The notes beneath the pieces were generated by a model that did not search any database, had not been told where the DNA came from, and was given only the letters and a program-made list of their open reading frames with translations. From Betaproteobacteria bacterium RIFCSPLOWO2_12_FULL_68_20 (lineage in GTDB: Bacteria > Pseudomonadota > Gammaproteobacteria > Burkholderiales > SG8-39): a stretch of 64,000 nucleotides of DNA. Where the stretch lies: NCBI GenBank assembly GCA_001770655.1, contig MERQ01000058.1, forward strand, positions 37,281-101,280, given 5' to 3'. Below, in pieces: positions 9,217 through 16,172 of the stretch (position 1 is the first letter of the stretch; each line of letters starts with the position of its first letter). The translations under genes and the position numbers were made by a program.

Positions 9217-9983
9217 TTGCGGTCGAACGCGCGCATGCGCCTGTTGGTCTCGCGCCCGCGCTCGAGCGCCCGATCGAGCGGCAGATCGGCGACTTCGTGA
9301 AACAGGCGCTTGGTCTCCGCCATCGCCGGGCGGCTGACCGCGGCGAGCTGCGCGGCGAGCGCGAGCGCCTCTTCGAGCACTCGCGCATCGGGGGCGACCC
9401 GATTGACCACGCCGAGTGCGAGCGCCTTCGCGGCGCCGATCGGCTCGCCGAGGGCGACCAGCTCGAACGCCGCCTTGCGTCCGACCTGGCGAACCAGGTT
9501 CGCCATCGCGATCGCCGCCACGATGCCGTGCTTCGCCTCCGGATAGCCGATTCTGGCCGATGCGGACATCACGGCGAGATCGCCGGCGATCGCGAGGCCC
9601 GCTCCGCCGCCCATCGCGGCGCCGTTGATCGCGGTGACCACCGGCTTCTTCATGCGCGAAAAGGCGAGATGAAGCTGCATCGTCAGCTCGGATCGCGCCT
9701 CGGCGGCCCCGGGCTGCTGCAGGTCCTTGAATTCCGAGAGATCCGCGCCGGCGCAGAAGCCCTGCCCCGCGCCGGTGAGCACGACGCAAGCCACGGAATC
9801 GTCGGCGTCGGCGGCGCGCAGCGCGTCCAGCAGCGCCTGCGTCAGCTCGGAATTCAACGCGTTGCGCTTTTCGGGGCGGTTCAATGTGAGCACGCGAACA
9901 GCGCCGCGGTTCTCAAACCGCAAAACAGGGACAGACCCCAATTTCCGGTCCGGCGAAAACGTGGTCTGTCCCTGTTTTTTCAC
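9213..9983 (-). CDS. Enoyl-CoA hydratase/isomerase family protein with a repeat-derived N-terminus
   Basis: A crotonase-fold protein of 256 residues as read from the GTG at 9983. NRPEKRNALNS, GFCAGADLSEF and NGAAMGGGAGLAIAGD are family motifs, and YPEAKHGIVAA follows. The first about 20 residues are encoded by an inverted-repeat element (9922-9978), not by the ancestral gene; homology begins near VLRFENRGAVRVLTLNRP. A TTG inside the element would give a start at MRFENRG. The element thus replaced the native start region, and expression may now depend on the GTGA overlap with the nitronate monooxygenase stop. Confidence 0.85.
   Translation of the reverse strand: MKKQGQTTFSPDRKLGSVPVLRFENRGAVRVLTLNRPEKRNALNSELTQALLDALRAADADDSVACVVLTGAGQGFCAGADLSEFKDLQQPGAAEARSELTMQLHLAFSRMKKPVVTAINGAAMGGGAGLAIAGDLAVMSASARIGYPEAKHGIVAAIAMANLVRQVGRKAAFELVALGEPIGAAKALALGVVNRVAPDARVLEEALALAAQLAAVSRPAMAETKRLFHEVADLPLDRALERGRETNRRMRAFDRK
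9922..9978. repeat. Inverted-repeat element with 16-bp perfect arms
   Basis: The arms are AAAACAGGGACAGACC at 9922-9937 and its exact reverse complement at 9963-9978, separated by 25 bases. The element bridges the 3' end of the nitronate monooxygenase gene and the 5' end of the hydratase gene. From memory, sequences of this type (GGTCTGTCCCTGTTTT arms) occur as small dispersed repeats in many proteobacterial genomes; I cannot count copies here, and only one is seen in this window. Confidence 0.8.
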
Positions 9984-10924
9984 AGCGAGGCGAGCCTCCT
10001 CCTCGCCTCCTCCGCCTCGGCGACGAGCCTGCGCAGCACTTCAGCCGCCGGAAGGATCTCGTTCACCAGCCCGGCGCTCTGCCCCGCCTCCACTTTTCCC
10101 CATTCGACGTCGCCCTCGAGCGCCGCCTGCCTGAGGCTCGAGCCCTTGAAGATCGCCTCCAGCTCCTCGCGGCTCGCGCCCGAGCGTTCGGCGGCCTCGA
10201 ATTTCGCGGAAAAGGCGTTCTTCAGCTGGCGGATCGGCAGCCGCCCGCGCGCCACCAGCGTCGTCCCGTCCACCTCGGCGGCGAGCACCGCGCGCTTGTA
10301 GTTCTCGTGCACGCTCGCCTCGGGCGTGGCGATGAAGCGCGTGCCGAGCTGCACCGCGTCCGCCCCGAGCGCGAGCATCGCCGCAACGCCCGCGCCGTCG
10401 GCGATGCCGCCGCTCGCCACCACCGGCAGCCTGGTCGCCTTGATGATCCGGCGCACCAGCACCAGTGTCCCGACCTCGGAGGGCGGCGGATGGCCGCCGG
10501 CCTCGGCGCCGTCCACCACCAGCGCGTCCACGCCCGCGGCCTCGGCCTTCTTCGCGTGCTCGACCGAGGCCACCACGTGCAGCCACTTGGCGCCGATCGC
10601 GCGAAAGCGCGCCAGGTGCTCGCGCGGCCCTCCCTGCGAGGCGACCATCACCGGTATGCGCGCCTGGTACGCGATGTCGAGAAGCTCGGCGGCGCGCGCA
10701 TCGGTGAGAGGGATATTCACGCCGTACGGTTTCGAGGTCCCGGCCTTGATCTCGGCGAGCGCGCGGCGGAAGGCCTCCGGGCGCATCGGGCCGGCGGCGA
10801 TCACCCCCATGCCGCCCGCGTTCGACACCGCGATCGCGAGCGCCGAGCTGGACGACGCCCAGCTCATCGCCGCCTGGAAGATCGGGTGCTCGATGCCGAG
10901 CAGCTCGGTGATGCGCGTCTTCAT
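9980..10924 (-). CDS. Nitronate monooxygenase family protein (2-nitropropane dioxygenase-like)
   Basis: A 314-residue FMN-dependent TIM-barrel protein. HPIFQAAMSWAS at the N-terminus, VVASVEHAKKAEAAGVDALVVDGAEAGGH and VVASGGIADGAGVAAMLALGADAVQLGTRF are the phosphate- and FMN-binding segments of the family. It oxidises nitronates or acts as an enoyl reductase in some relatives. ATG at 10924 overlaps the MarR stop. Its last codons are at the outer edge of the inverted-repeat element, so the native C-terminus may have been slightly changed. Confidence 0.9.
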   Translation of the reverse strand: MKTRITELLGIEHPIFQAAMSWASSSSALAIAVSNAGGMGVIAAGPMRPEAFRRALAEIKAGTSKPYGVNIPLTDARAAELLDIAYQARIPVMVASQGGPREHLARFRAIGAKWLHVVASVEHAKKAEAAGVDALVVDGAEAGGHPPPSEVGTLVLVRRIIKATRLPVVASGGIADGAGVAAMLALGADAVQLGTRFIATPEASVHENYKRAVLAAEVDGTTLVARGRLPIRQLKNAFSAKFEAAERSGASREELEAIFKGSSLRQAALEGDVEWGKVEAGQSAGLVNEILPAAEVLRRLVAEAEEARRRLASL

Positions 10925-11394
10925 CTCTGCGACTTTTCCAGCCGGATCATCTCGCGCGCCCGCGCGGCGAGCTTGTCGAGCGCCGCCTCGAGGCATTCGC
11001 GCTCTCTTGCGCTCAGGCAGCCGAGGAACGCGGCGTTGCGCTCCTCGGCGGCGCGGATCAGCCCCGCGTACAGGCGCCGCCCCGCGGCGGTCAGCGACAG
11101 CCTCACGCCGCGGCCGTCGCGCGCATCGGTCTCGCGCCGCACCGCGCCGCGCCGCGCGAGCCCGGACACCACGCGGCTCATCTGGCTCTTGTGGATGCCG
11201 GCGGAGCCGGCGAGCTCGTTCAGCGACAGCGGCACCTCGGCGCCTCCGAGCAGCGCCACCGTGCGCCATTCCCACAGGCTGACGCCGAATCCGCGGCGGT
11301 AGCGCAGCTCGGCGCTGCGCGACAGCAGGTTCGCCGCGCGGTGCAGCCGGTACGAGAGCAGCTCGCGGATCGTGGGCGCGGTTCTCTGCAGCAT
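10921..11394 (-). CDS. MarR-family transcriptional regulator
   Basis: A 157-residue winged-helix regulator. The recognition segment LNELAGSAGIHKSQMSRVVSGLARRGAVRRETDARDGR is the classic MarR wing region (residues about 58-95). It starts 2 bases after the PcaG-like stop and is in the middle of the minus-strand catabolic operon, so it probably controls it in response to an aromatic or acyl-CoA ligand. A candidate operator is the dyad at 12703-12717 in the divergent promoter region. Confidence 0.88.
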   Translation of the reverse strand: MLQRTAPTIRELLSYRLHRAANLLSRSAELRYRRGFGVSLWEWRTVALLGGAEVPLSLNELAGSAGIHKSQMSRVVSGLARRGAVRRETDARDGRGVRLSLTAAGRRLYAGLIRAAEERNAAFLGCLSARERECLEAALDKLAARAREMIRLEKSQR

Positions 11395-11396
11395 GC

Positions 11397-11945
11397 TCAG
11401 TCGTCGAAGAACGGCGTCTCGCCCTCGCCGCGCAGCCGGATGTCGAAGCGGTAGCGCGCGGCCCCTTCGCTTTTCGCAATCAGGCGCTCGCGCAGCGCGG
11501 CCGGCTCGACGGCGTCGAGCACCGGGTCGCTGGCTTTCTCGAAGAACATCACGGTCTGCAGCTGGCGCATCAGGCCCGAATACAGGATCAGGAAATTGAC
11601 GTGCGGCGCGCGGCCCGGGTACGCGCCCGGCCGGATGGTGCGAAACGTGTAGATGCCCTGCGCGTCGGTGGCGGCGCGTCCCCAGCCGAAGAAATTCGGG
11701 TCGGCCTGCGCATAGCGCGGATCGGCAGGGTCGCGGAAGATGCCGTTCGCGTCGGCCTGCCAGATCTCGAGCACCACGTTGTCGAGAGGGCTTCCGTCGG
11801 CCTGCACCACCCGGCCGGTGATCTCGAGCGGCTCGCCTTTCGCCGGCCGGCCTTCGAACGCGGTGAGATCGTTCGCGCCCTGCCCGAACTCGCGCGGGAA
11901 GAACGGCCCGAGCGTCATCTCGCCCGTGGGGACGAAGCGCTTCAC
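11397..11945 (-). CDS. pcaG: Intradiol dioxygenase, protocatechuate 3,4-dioxygenase alpha-like subunit
   Basis: A 182-residue protein that resembles the non-catalytic alpha subunit of protocatechuate 3,4-dioxygenase. TLGPFFPREF opens the fold, and VVLEIWQADANGIF and GAYPGRAPHVNFLILYSG align with the beta subunit's core. As in alpha subunits, the complete set of iron ligands is not present here. The ATG overlaps the stop of the beta-like gene by 4 bases, which is the usual pcaHG order. Another substituted catechol carboxylate could be the true substrate. Confidence 0.85.
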   Translation of the reverse strand: MKRFVPTGEMTLGPFFPREFGQGANDLTAFEGRPAKGEPLEITGRVVQADGSPLDNVVLEIWQADANGIFRDPADPRYAQADPNFFGWGRAATDAQGIYTFRTIRPGAYPGRAPHVNFLILYSGLMRQLQTVMFFEKASDPVLDAVEPAALRERLIAKSEGAARYRFDIRLRGEGETPFFDD

Positions 11946-12664
11946 GGCAACGCTGGTGTCGCCCTGCTTCCGCGCACGACGAGCCGGTACTCGTACACGA
12001 GCGCGTTCTCCGGGCCTTCAGTCTGCGGCAGCAGCCGGGCGATGCACCGGACGCGCGCCTGCGGGTCGCGAATCGCGTTCAGCACACCGTCGCTGTCGTT
12101 GAGCGGCTCGCCGGGGAAGAACATCTGGGTGACCAGGCGCGACAGCCACACCCTGCCCCATACCGAGAAATGCACGTGCGGCGGCCGCCACCAGCGCTCG
12201 GCGCCCCCCGTGGGATAGGCGCCGGGCTTGATGGTGCGCAGCTCGATGCGGCCGTCCGCGTCCGCGGTCATGCGCGCCGCGCCGTAGAAATTCGGATCGA
12301 GGGGGGCGTCGTGGCTGTCGTTGCGGTGCGTGTACTTTCCCGCCGCGTTGGCATGCCAGATCTCGACCGCGGCGCCCGCCACCGGCGCGCCGTCCTCGTC
12401 CACCACCTGGGTCCTGAGGTGGATCAGCTGGCCGATGGCGCGCTTCGCGCCCTGGCCGGCGAGGTCGCCGCGCACCGGCGCGAGGCGCTTGAGCACGTCC
12501 TGCGGCCCGGTGAGCTCCGAGAGCGTGTGCGGGCGGCGCTGCAGCGGCTGCGAGGGCCAGCGCCACTCGGTCTGCGCGTAGCCCGGCTCGACGCCGGCCG
12601 ACTGGGTGCGCGCATCGCGCGGCTCGATGACGTACTTCGATTTCCAGGTGGCGGGGGCGGACAT
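11942..12664 (-). CDS. pcaH: Intradiol dioxygenase, protocatechuate 3,4-dioxygenase beta-like subunit
   Basis: A 240-residue protein that would cleave a protocatechuate-type diphenol between its hydroxyls using Fe(III). The four iron ligands are readable as Tyr111 (GKYTH), Tyr150 (GAYPT), His163 and His165 (PPHVHF), with the same relative spacing (39, 13, 2) as in the Pseudomonas enzyme. I used the ATG at 12664; a TTG two codons earlier is an alternative. First gene of the minus-strand operon, reading away from the divergent HMG-lyase-like gene. Confidence 0.9.
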   Translation of the reverse strand: MSAPATWKSKYVIEPRDARTQSAGVEPGYAQTEWRWPSQPLQRRPHTLSELTGPQDVLKRLAPVRGDLAGQGAKRAIGQLIHLRTQVVDEDGAPVAGAAVEIWHANAAGKYTHRNDSHDAPLDPNFYGAARMTADADGRIELRTIKPGAYPTGGAERWWRPPHVHFSVWGRVWLSRLVTQMFFPGEPLNDSDGVLNAIRDPQARVRCIARLLPQTEGPENALVYEYRLVVRGSRATPALP

Positions 12665-12682
12665 GCGCAACTCCGTCGGGCG

Positions 12683-12717
12683 TTGACAGCCTACACCAGG
12701 TCGTTGATGATATCAAC
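12683..12717 (+). promoter_or_regulatory. Candidate promoter with overlapping dyad operator
   Basis: TTGACA (12683-12688) and GATGAT (12706-12711) are 17 bases apart and would place the transcript start only a few bases before the ATG at 12724. The -10 overlaps a dyad GTTGAT-GAT-ATCAAC (12703-12717), a spacing and size suited to a MarR dimer. The MarR gene at 10921-11394 belongs to the divergent operon, so binding here could control both directions. Inferred only. Confidence 0.5.
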
Positions 12718-12723
12718 TATCTC

Positions 12724-13650
12724 ATGGAAACTCCGGTCGTCCTGTGCGAGTGCTTCGCGCGCGACGGGCTGCAGCACGAGCCGCAGCTCGTGCCCACGGC
12801 GGCGAAGCGGGCGCTCGTCGAGCGCTTCGCGGCGCTCGGCTTTCCGCGCGTCGAGGCGACCTCCTACTCCAACCCGAAGGTGGTGCCGCAGTTCTCCGAC
12901 GCGAGCGAGCTGCTGAAAGGTCTTTCCAGGAAGCCCGGCACATACTACAAGGCGACCTGCGCCAACGTGCGCGCGGTGGAGCGCGCGCTGGCGGACCTGG
13001 AGGCGGGCTACGGCGCGAACGAGATCAGCCTCCTCGTGTCCGCGAGCGAGGCGCATTCGCGGAAAAACCTCAATCGCGGCCGCGCGCAGCAGTGGACGAA
13101 CATCGAAGACATGGTCGGCGCGGCGCAAGGGCGTTTCCGTCTGGTGGGAACCATTTCGGTCGCCTTCGGCTGCCCTTTCGAAGGCAGGGTTGATCCGGGG
13201 GTCGTCGCCGAAGACGCGGCGCGCTTCGTCGGCCTGGGCGTCGTTCACGTCGCCATCGGCGACACGACGGGGATTGCTAGTCCCGCGACAGTGAAAGACA
13301 TCTTCAGGCGCCTGTCGGGAATAGACGGCATCGTCCCGATCGCGCATTTCCACGACACGCGCGGCACCGGCCTGGTGAACTGCGTAGCCGCCTACGAGGC
13401 GGGCGTCCGGCATTTCGATTCGTCGTTCGGCGGCGTGGGCGGGCATCCCGCGAAAGTGAAGTACGGCGCGGGCTTCACCGGCAACGTGTGCACCGAGGAC
13501 CTGGTGAATCTGTTCGAGTCGATGGGCGTCCCGACCGGCATCGATCTCCATGAACTGCTCGCGACGGCGGAATTCTGCGAGCAGGCGCTCGGGCGGGAAC
13601 TGCACGGCCGCGTAACGCGCAGCGGGCTGAGCCCGCTTCTTTCCCAGTGA
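12724..13650 (+). CDS. Hydroxymethylglutaryl-CoA lyase-like protein (HMGL/DRE-TIM family)
   Basis: A 308-residue TIM-barrel lyase. ECFARDGLQHEP holds the RDGLQ signature of the family; the C-terminal metal histidines are in IPIAHFHDTRGTGLVNCVAAYEAG, followed by FDSSFGGVGGHP, which resembles the flexible glycine-rich loop. The HMGL cysteine loop is not exactly conserved, so cleavage of a hydroxyacyl-CoA other than HMG-CoA is possible. Transcribed away from the pcaHG-like operon, with which it shares a regulatory region. Confidence 0.85.
   Translation: METPVVLCECFARDGLQHEPQLVPTAAKRALVERFAALGFPRVEATSYSNPKVVPQFSDASELLKGLSRKPGTYYKATCANVRAVERALADLEAGYGANEISLLVSASEAHSRKNLNRGRAQQWTNIEDMVGAAQGRFRLVGTISVAFGCPFEGRVDPGVVAEDAARFVGLGVVHVAIGDTTGIASPATVKDIFRRLSGIDGIVPIAHFHDTRGTGLVNCVAAYEAGVRHFDSSFGGVGGHPAKVKYGAGFTGNVCTEDLVNLFESMGVPTGIDLHELLATAEFCEQALGRELHGRVTRSGLSPLLSQ
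13621..13643 (+). terminator. Possible intrinsic terminator overlapping the lyase 3' end
   Basis: AGCGGGC-TGA-GCCCGCT forms a 7-bp GC-rich stem (13621-13637), followed by TCTTTCC. The T tract is weak and the hairpin lies within the last codons of the lyase, so it may be chance. Confidence 0.3.
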
Positions 13651-13664
13651 CCAGAATTCTGGTC
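13649..13664. promoter_or_regulatory. 16-bp perfect palindrome, probable toxin-antitoxin operator
   Basis: GACCAGAATTCTGGTC reads identically on both strands and ends 10 bases before the antitoxin ATG at 13675. Phd/YefM-type antitoxins bind palindromes of this kind in their own promoters and repress with toxin as co-repressor, so this is the likely autoregulatory site. Confidence 0.65.
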
Positions 13665-13674
13665 TAATGGCCGC

Positions 13675-13968
13675 ATGGCCAAAATACTGCCCATCTCCGA
13701 AGTCAAAGCGCGGCTGCCGGAACTCGTCACCGGCGTCCAGGAACGCGAGGAGGAAATCGTCGTGACGCGCAACGGCAAACCGGCGGCGATGCTGGTCAGC
13801 TATGCCGAATACGAAAGGCTGAAGGAAACGCTGGATGTGCTGAGCGACCCCGACCTGATGAAGCAGATCAGGGAAAGCGAGGCCTATTTCGCTGCGGGCG
13901 GGAAAGGTCTTTCCTTCGAGGAAGTCTTCGGCGAACCTCTGGTCCCGCGCCGCAAACGCCGGCGCTGA
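13675..13968 (+). CDS. Phd/YefM-type antitoxin
   Basis: A 97-residue protein. ILPISEVKARLPELVTGVQEREEEIVVTRNGKPAAMLVSYAEYERL is the Phd/YefM DNA-binding domain (residues 4-52); the rest (LMKQIRESEAYFAAGGKGLSFEEVFGE) is the toxin-wrapping tail. It precedes a RelE-fold toxin with a one-base stop/start overlap (TGATG), the usual order. Neutralises the toxin and represses the promoter through the palindrome just upstream. Confidence 0.9.
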   Translation: MAKILPISEVKARLPELVTGVQEREEEIVVTRNGKPAAMLVSYAEYERLKETLDVLSDPDLMKQIRESEAYFAAGGKGLSFEEVFGEPLVPRRKRRR

Positions 13969-14255
13969 TGCCAGGCCGACGCCCGGTCATCCCCCCTGAG
14001 GTCGCTGAGGTCATCCGGCATCTTCCTCCGGACGTCAAGCGAGCGATCAAGGCGGCGATTCGCGCAGTCGGCGCAAATCCATCTGCCGGCGAACCTTTGC
14101 AGCAGGAACTCGGGGGCCTGTGGAAATTCCGGGTTCGACGATATCGAGTGGTCTACCGCGTAGCCGGGCCCAGCCGTACTGTCCGGATCGTTGCCGTCGG
14201 CGCGCGCCGCAGCATCTACGAGGAAGTCGCCGAGCTCATGCGGCGGCAAGAGTGA
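13968..14255 (+). CDS. RelE/ParE-family toxin
   Basis: A 95-residue RelE-fold protein. Helical N-terminus (EVAEVIRHLPPDVKRAIKAAIRAV), then GEPLQQELGGLWKFRVRRYRVVYRV and VRIVAVGARRSIYEEV, which match the beta-sheet and C-terminal strand of RelE/ParE toxins. Members either cut mRNA on the ribosome or inhibit gyrase; which applies cannot be told. Paired with the Phd-type antitoxin at 13675. Its stop overlaps a GTG of a further small gene. Confidence 0.88.
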   Translation: MPGRRPVIPPEVAEVIRHLPPDVKRAIKAAIRAVGANPSAGEPLQQELGGLWKFRVRRYRVVYRVAGPSRTVRIVAVGARRSIYEEVAELMRRQE

Positions 14256-14539
14256 CCGGAACGTTCCAGATCCACACCCAGTCGCTGCGGCTCGCTTCCG
14301 GGAGCGAGGCGCTGGTGACGCGCGTGCTCGCCGGCGACGGCAGGATCGGCTACGGCTTCAGCCTCGATCTGGACGCCACCGCCGCGCGCCACATGGCGGA
14401 GTGGCACGCCGGAGTACGCGACGAGCGACCGGAGCACGAGCCGGCGCTCGATCATCCATGGGAGCAGGCATGGGCTGCAGGCAAGGAGATCGACTGGAAC
14501 ATCGAGCCGGGCTTCGCCAGCCTGCGCTGGCTCCCGTAG
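14252..14539 (+). CDS. Small conserved-looking protein, function unknown
   Basis: A 95-residue protein read from the GTG at 14252, which overlaps the toxin stop (GTGA). The text TQSLRLASGSEALVTRVLAGDGRIGYGFSLDLDATAARHMAEWHAG looks like the N-terminal capping domain of enolase/mandelate-racemase proteins (a strand-turn-strand followed by a helix), but the barrel is absent. It could be a truncated enolase-superfamily relic or an independent small protein. The tight coupling to the toxin gene may be accidental. Not confidently assigned. Confidence 0.5.
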   Translation: MTGTFQIHTQSLRLASGSEALVTRVLAGDGRIGYGFSLDLDATAARHMAEWHAGVRDERPEHEPALDHPWEQAWAAGKEIDWNIEPGFASLRWLP

Positions 14540-14540
14540 C

Positions 14541-14587
14541 GCACCGCCCCGCCGCCTGCGGTGGCACCCCTCCTCAAGGAGGAGGGG
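14541..14587 (+). repeat. GC-rich hairpin repeat, copy 1
   Basis: Intergenic element with two adjoining hairpins: a GCCGCCTGCGGTGGC-type stem and CCCCTCCTCAAGGAGGAGGGG. The same two-hairpin sequence, in the opposite orientation, occurs at 45102-45147, and a related copy lies at 45166-45211. It fills most of the gap before the TRAP operon promoter. Confidence 0.75.
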
Positions 14588-14604
14588 AAGGACGCCGCGC
14601 CGCG

Positions 14605-14634
14605 TTGTCCCACTCCTCGCCCATCTGCTATGCT
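14605..14634 (+). promoter_or_regulatory. Candidate sigma70-type promoter of the TRAP operon
   Basis: TTGTCC (14605-14610), an 18-base spacer and TGC-TATGCT (extended -10, 14629-14634). The transcript would begin about 30 bases before the ATG at 14670, which is preceded by GAGGAGGGGG as ribosome-binding site. Identified by eye only. Confidence 0.45.
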
Positions 14635-14669
14635 CGGTCCGCACCATCGCCACCCGTGAGGAGGGGGTC

Positions 14670-15692
14670 ATGAAACGCGCAATCGCCGCCGCCGCTGGGG
14701 CACTCGCGCTCGCCGCGTTCGCCGCGCAGGCGCAGGACAAACCCGTCACGCTCAAATTCAGCTACTGGGTGCCGCCCAAGCACTCGCTGGTGGTGTCGAC
14801 CTACGGCTGGGCGGAGTCGCTCGCCAAGGCGACCAACGGCACGCTCAAGGTGCAGATCTTCCCGTCCAACCAGCTCGGTAAGGGACCCGATCACTACGAC
14901 ATGGCGAAGGACGGCATCGCCGACTTCGTGCTGGTCAACCCCGGCTACACGCCGGGACGCTTCCCGGTGATCGCGGCGGCCGAGCAGCCCTTCCTCACCA
15001 CGGGCACGATCAACGGTTCGCCCGGCTTCCAGGAGTGGTACCTCAAGTACGCGCCGAAGGAGATGAAGGAGGTCTGGACCTGCCTGGTGTTCACGCACGA
15101 GCCGGGCACCTTCCACATGCGCGGCAAGAAGGTCGAGGTGCCCGGCGACATCAAGGGCCTGAAGATCCGCACCGGCAACGCCACCTCGTCGCGCTTCATC
15201 GGCATGCTCGGCGGCAGCTCGGTGGCGGTCGAGATCACCGAAGCGCGCGAGACGCTCGCGCGCGGCATCGTCGACGGCATCATGGTGCCCTGGGAGGGCC
15301 TGACGGTGTTCCGGCTCGCCGACGTCACCAAGTTCCACATGGAGAACCCGCTCTACGTTTCGATCTTCACCTGGAACCTGAACCGCAAGGCCTACGACGG
15401 CCTGTCGGCGGCGCAGAAGAAGGCGCTCGACCAGCACTGCGGCCTCGACTGGACGAAGAAGATCGTAACCGCGTGGGCCGCTCGTGATCACGACGCCATC
15501 CAGAAGGTGAAGCCGCTGTCGGATCACGTCGCCTACACCATCAACGCGCAGCAGGTTGCGCAGTGGCGCAAGGCGGCCGAGCCGCTCAGGAAGCAGTGGG
15601 CGGACGAGGTGACGAAGGCGGGTTACAACGCAGACCAGGTGTGGAGCGAGCTCGTCGCGGCGCTCAAGAAGCATAACGGCCTGTATCAGTAG
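14670..15692 (+). CDS. dctP: TRAP transporter solute-binding protein (DctP family)
   Basis: A 340-residue periplasmic receptor. The first about 21 residues (KRAIAAAAGALALAAFAAQAQ) are a signal peptide ending in AQA. LKFSYWVPPKHSLV, LKVQIFPSNQLGKGPDHYDMAKDGIADF and GLKIRTGNATSSRFIGMLGGSSVAVE are typical DctP segments; the arginine in KIRTGN should bind the ligand carboxylate. It leads an operon with the two TRAP permeases, XdhC halves, a cysteine desulfurase and a scaffold protein. Substrate unknown, probably an organic acid. Confidence 0.92.
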   Translation: MKRAIAAAAGALALAAFAAQAQDKPVTLKFSYWVPPKHSLVVSTYGWAESLAKATNGTLKVQIFPSNQLGKGPDHYDMAKDGIADFVLVNPGYTPGRFPVIAAAEQPFLTTGTINGSPGFQEWYLKYAPKEMKEVWTCLVFTHEPGTFHMRGKKVEVPGDIKGLKIRTGNATSSRFIGMLGGSSVAVEITEARETLARGIVDGIMVPWEGLTVFRLADVTKFHMENPLYVSIFTWNLNRKAYDGLSAAQKKALDQHCGLDWTKKIVTAWAARDHDAIQKVKPLSDHVAYTINAQQVAQWRKAAEPLRKQWADEVTKAGYNADQVWSELVAALKKHNGLYQ

Positions 15693-15701
15693 CCCCCGGC
15701 G

Positions 15702-16172
15702 GTGAACCGCTTCATTGCGGCCGTCGAGCGCACGGCGGGGGCGTTCCTCGGCCTGGTGGCGGCCATCACCTTCGGCGAGGCGCTGCTGCGCTACACGGTG
15801 GCGGGGCACATCCCCGACGGATTCATCCTCGGCCAGACGCTGCAGGGCGTGGCGATCTGCTGGGGCATCGCGACCGCGACCTACGCCGACCGGCACATCA
15901 CCGTGGACGTCCTGTACGCCGTGGCCGGTGCGCGGCTGCGCTACGCCATCGACGTCGCCGCGTACTCGCTCAACCTCGCGTTCTTCGCCGTCTTCGGCTT
16001 CATGATGACTTTCAAGGTCTACGACATTCTCAAGGCCGGCGAGAAGTCGATCGACCTCGCCCTGCCGATCTGGATCGGATATTCGCTCGCCGCGGTCGGC
16101 ATCATGGTGACGCTCGTCCTCGCCGGCCTGCGCTGGTGGCAGGTGGTGGTCCTGCGCCGCAGCGCAGCCTGA
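15702..16172 (+). CDS. dctQ: TRAP transporter small permease (DctQ family)
   Basis: A 156-residue protein with four membrane segments, as usual for the DctQ subunit. GTG start, 9 bases after the receptor stop. It ends directly against the ATG of the large permease. The segment FILGQTLQGVAICWGIATATYADRHITVDVL holds the conserved helix 2-3 region. Forms the membrane complex with the large permease. Confidence 0.9.
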   Translation: MNRFIAAVERTAGAFLGLVAAITFGEALLRYTVAGHIPDGFILGQTLQGVAICWGIATATYADRHITVDVLYAVAGARLRYAIDVAAYSLNLAFFAVFGFMMTFKVYDILKAGEKSIDLALPIWIGYSLAAVGIMVTLVLAGLRWWQVVVLRRSAA

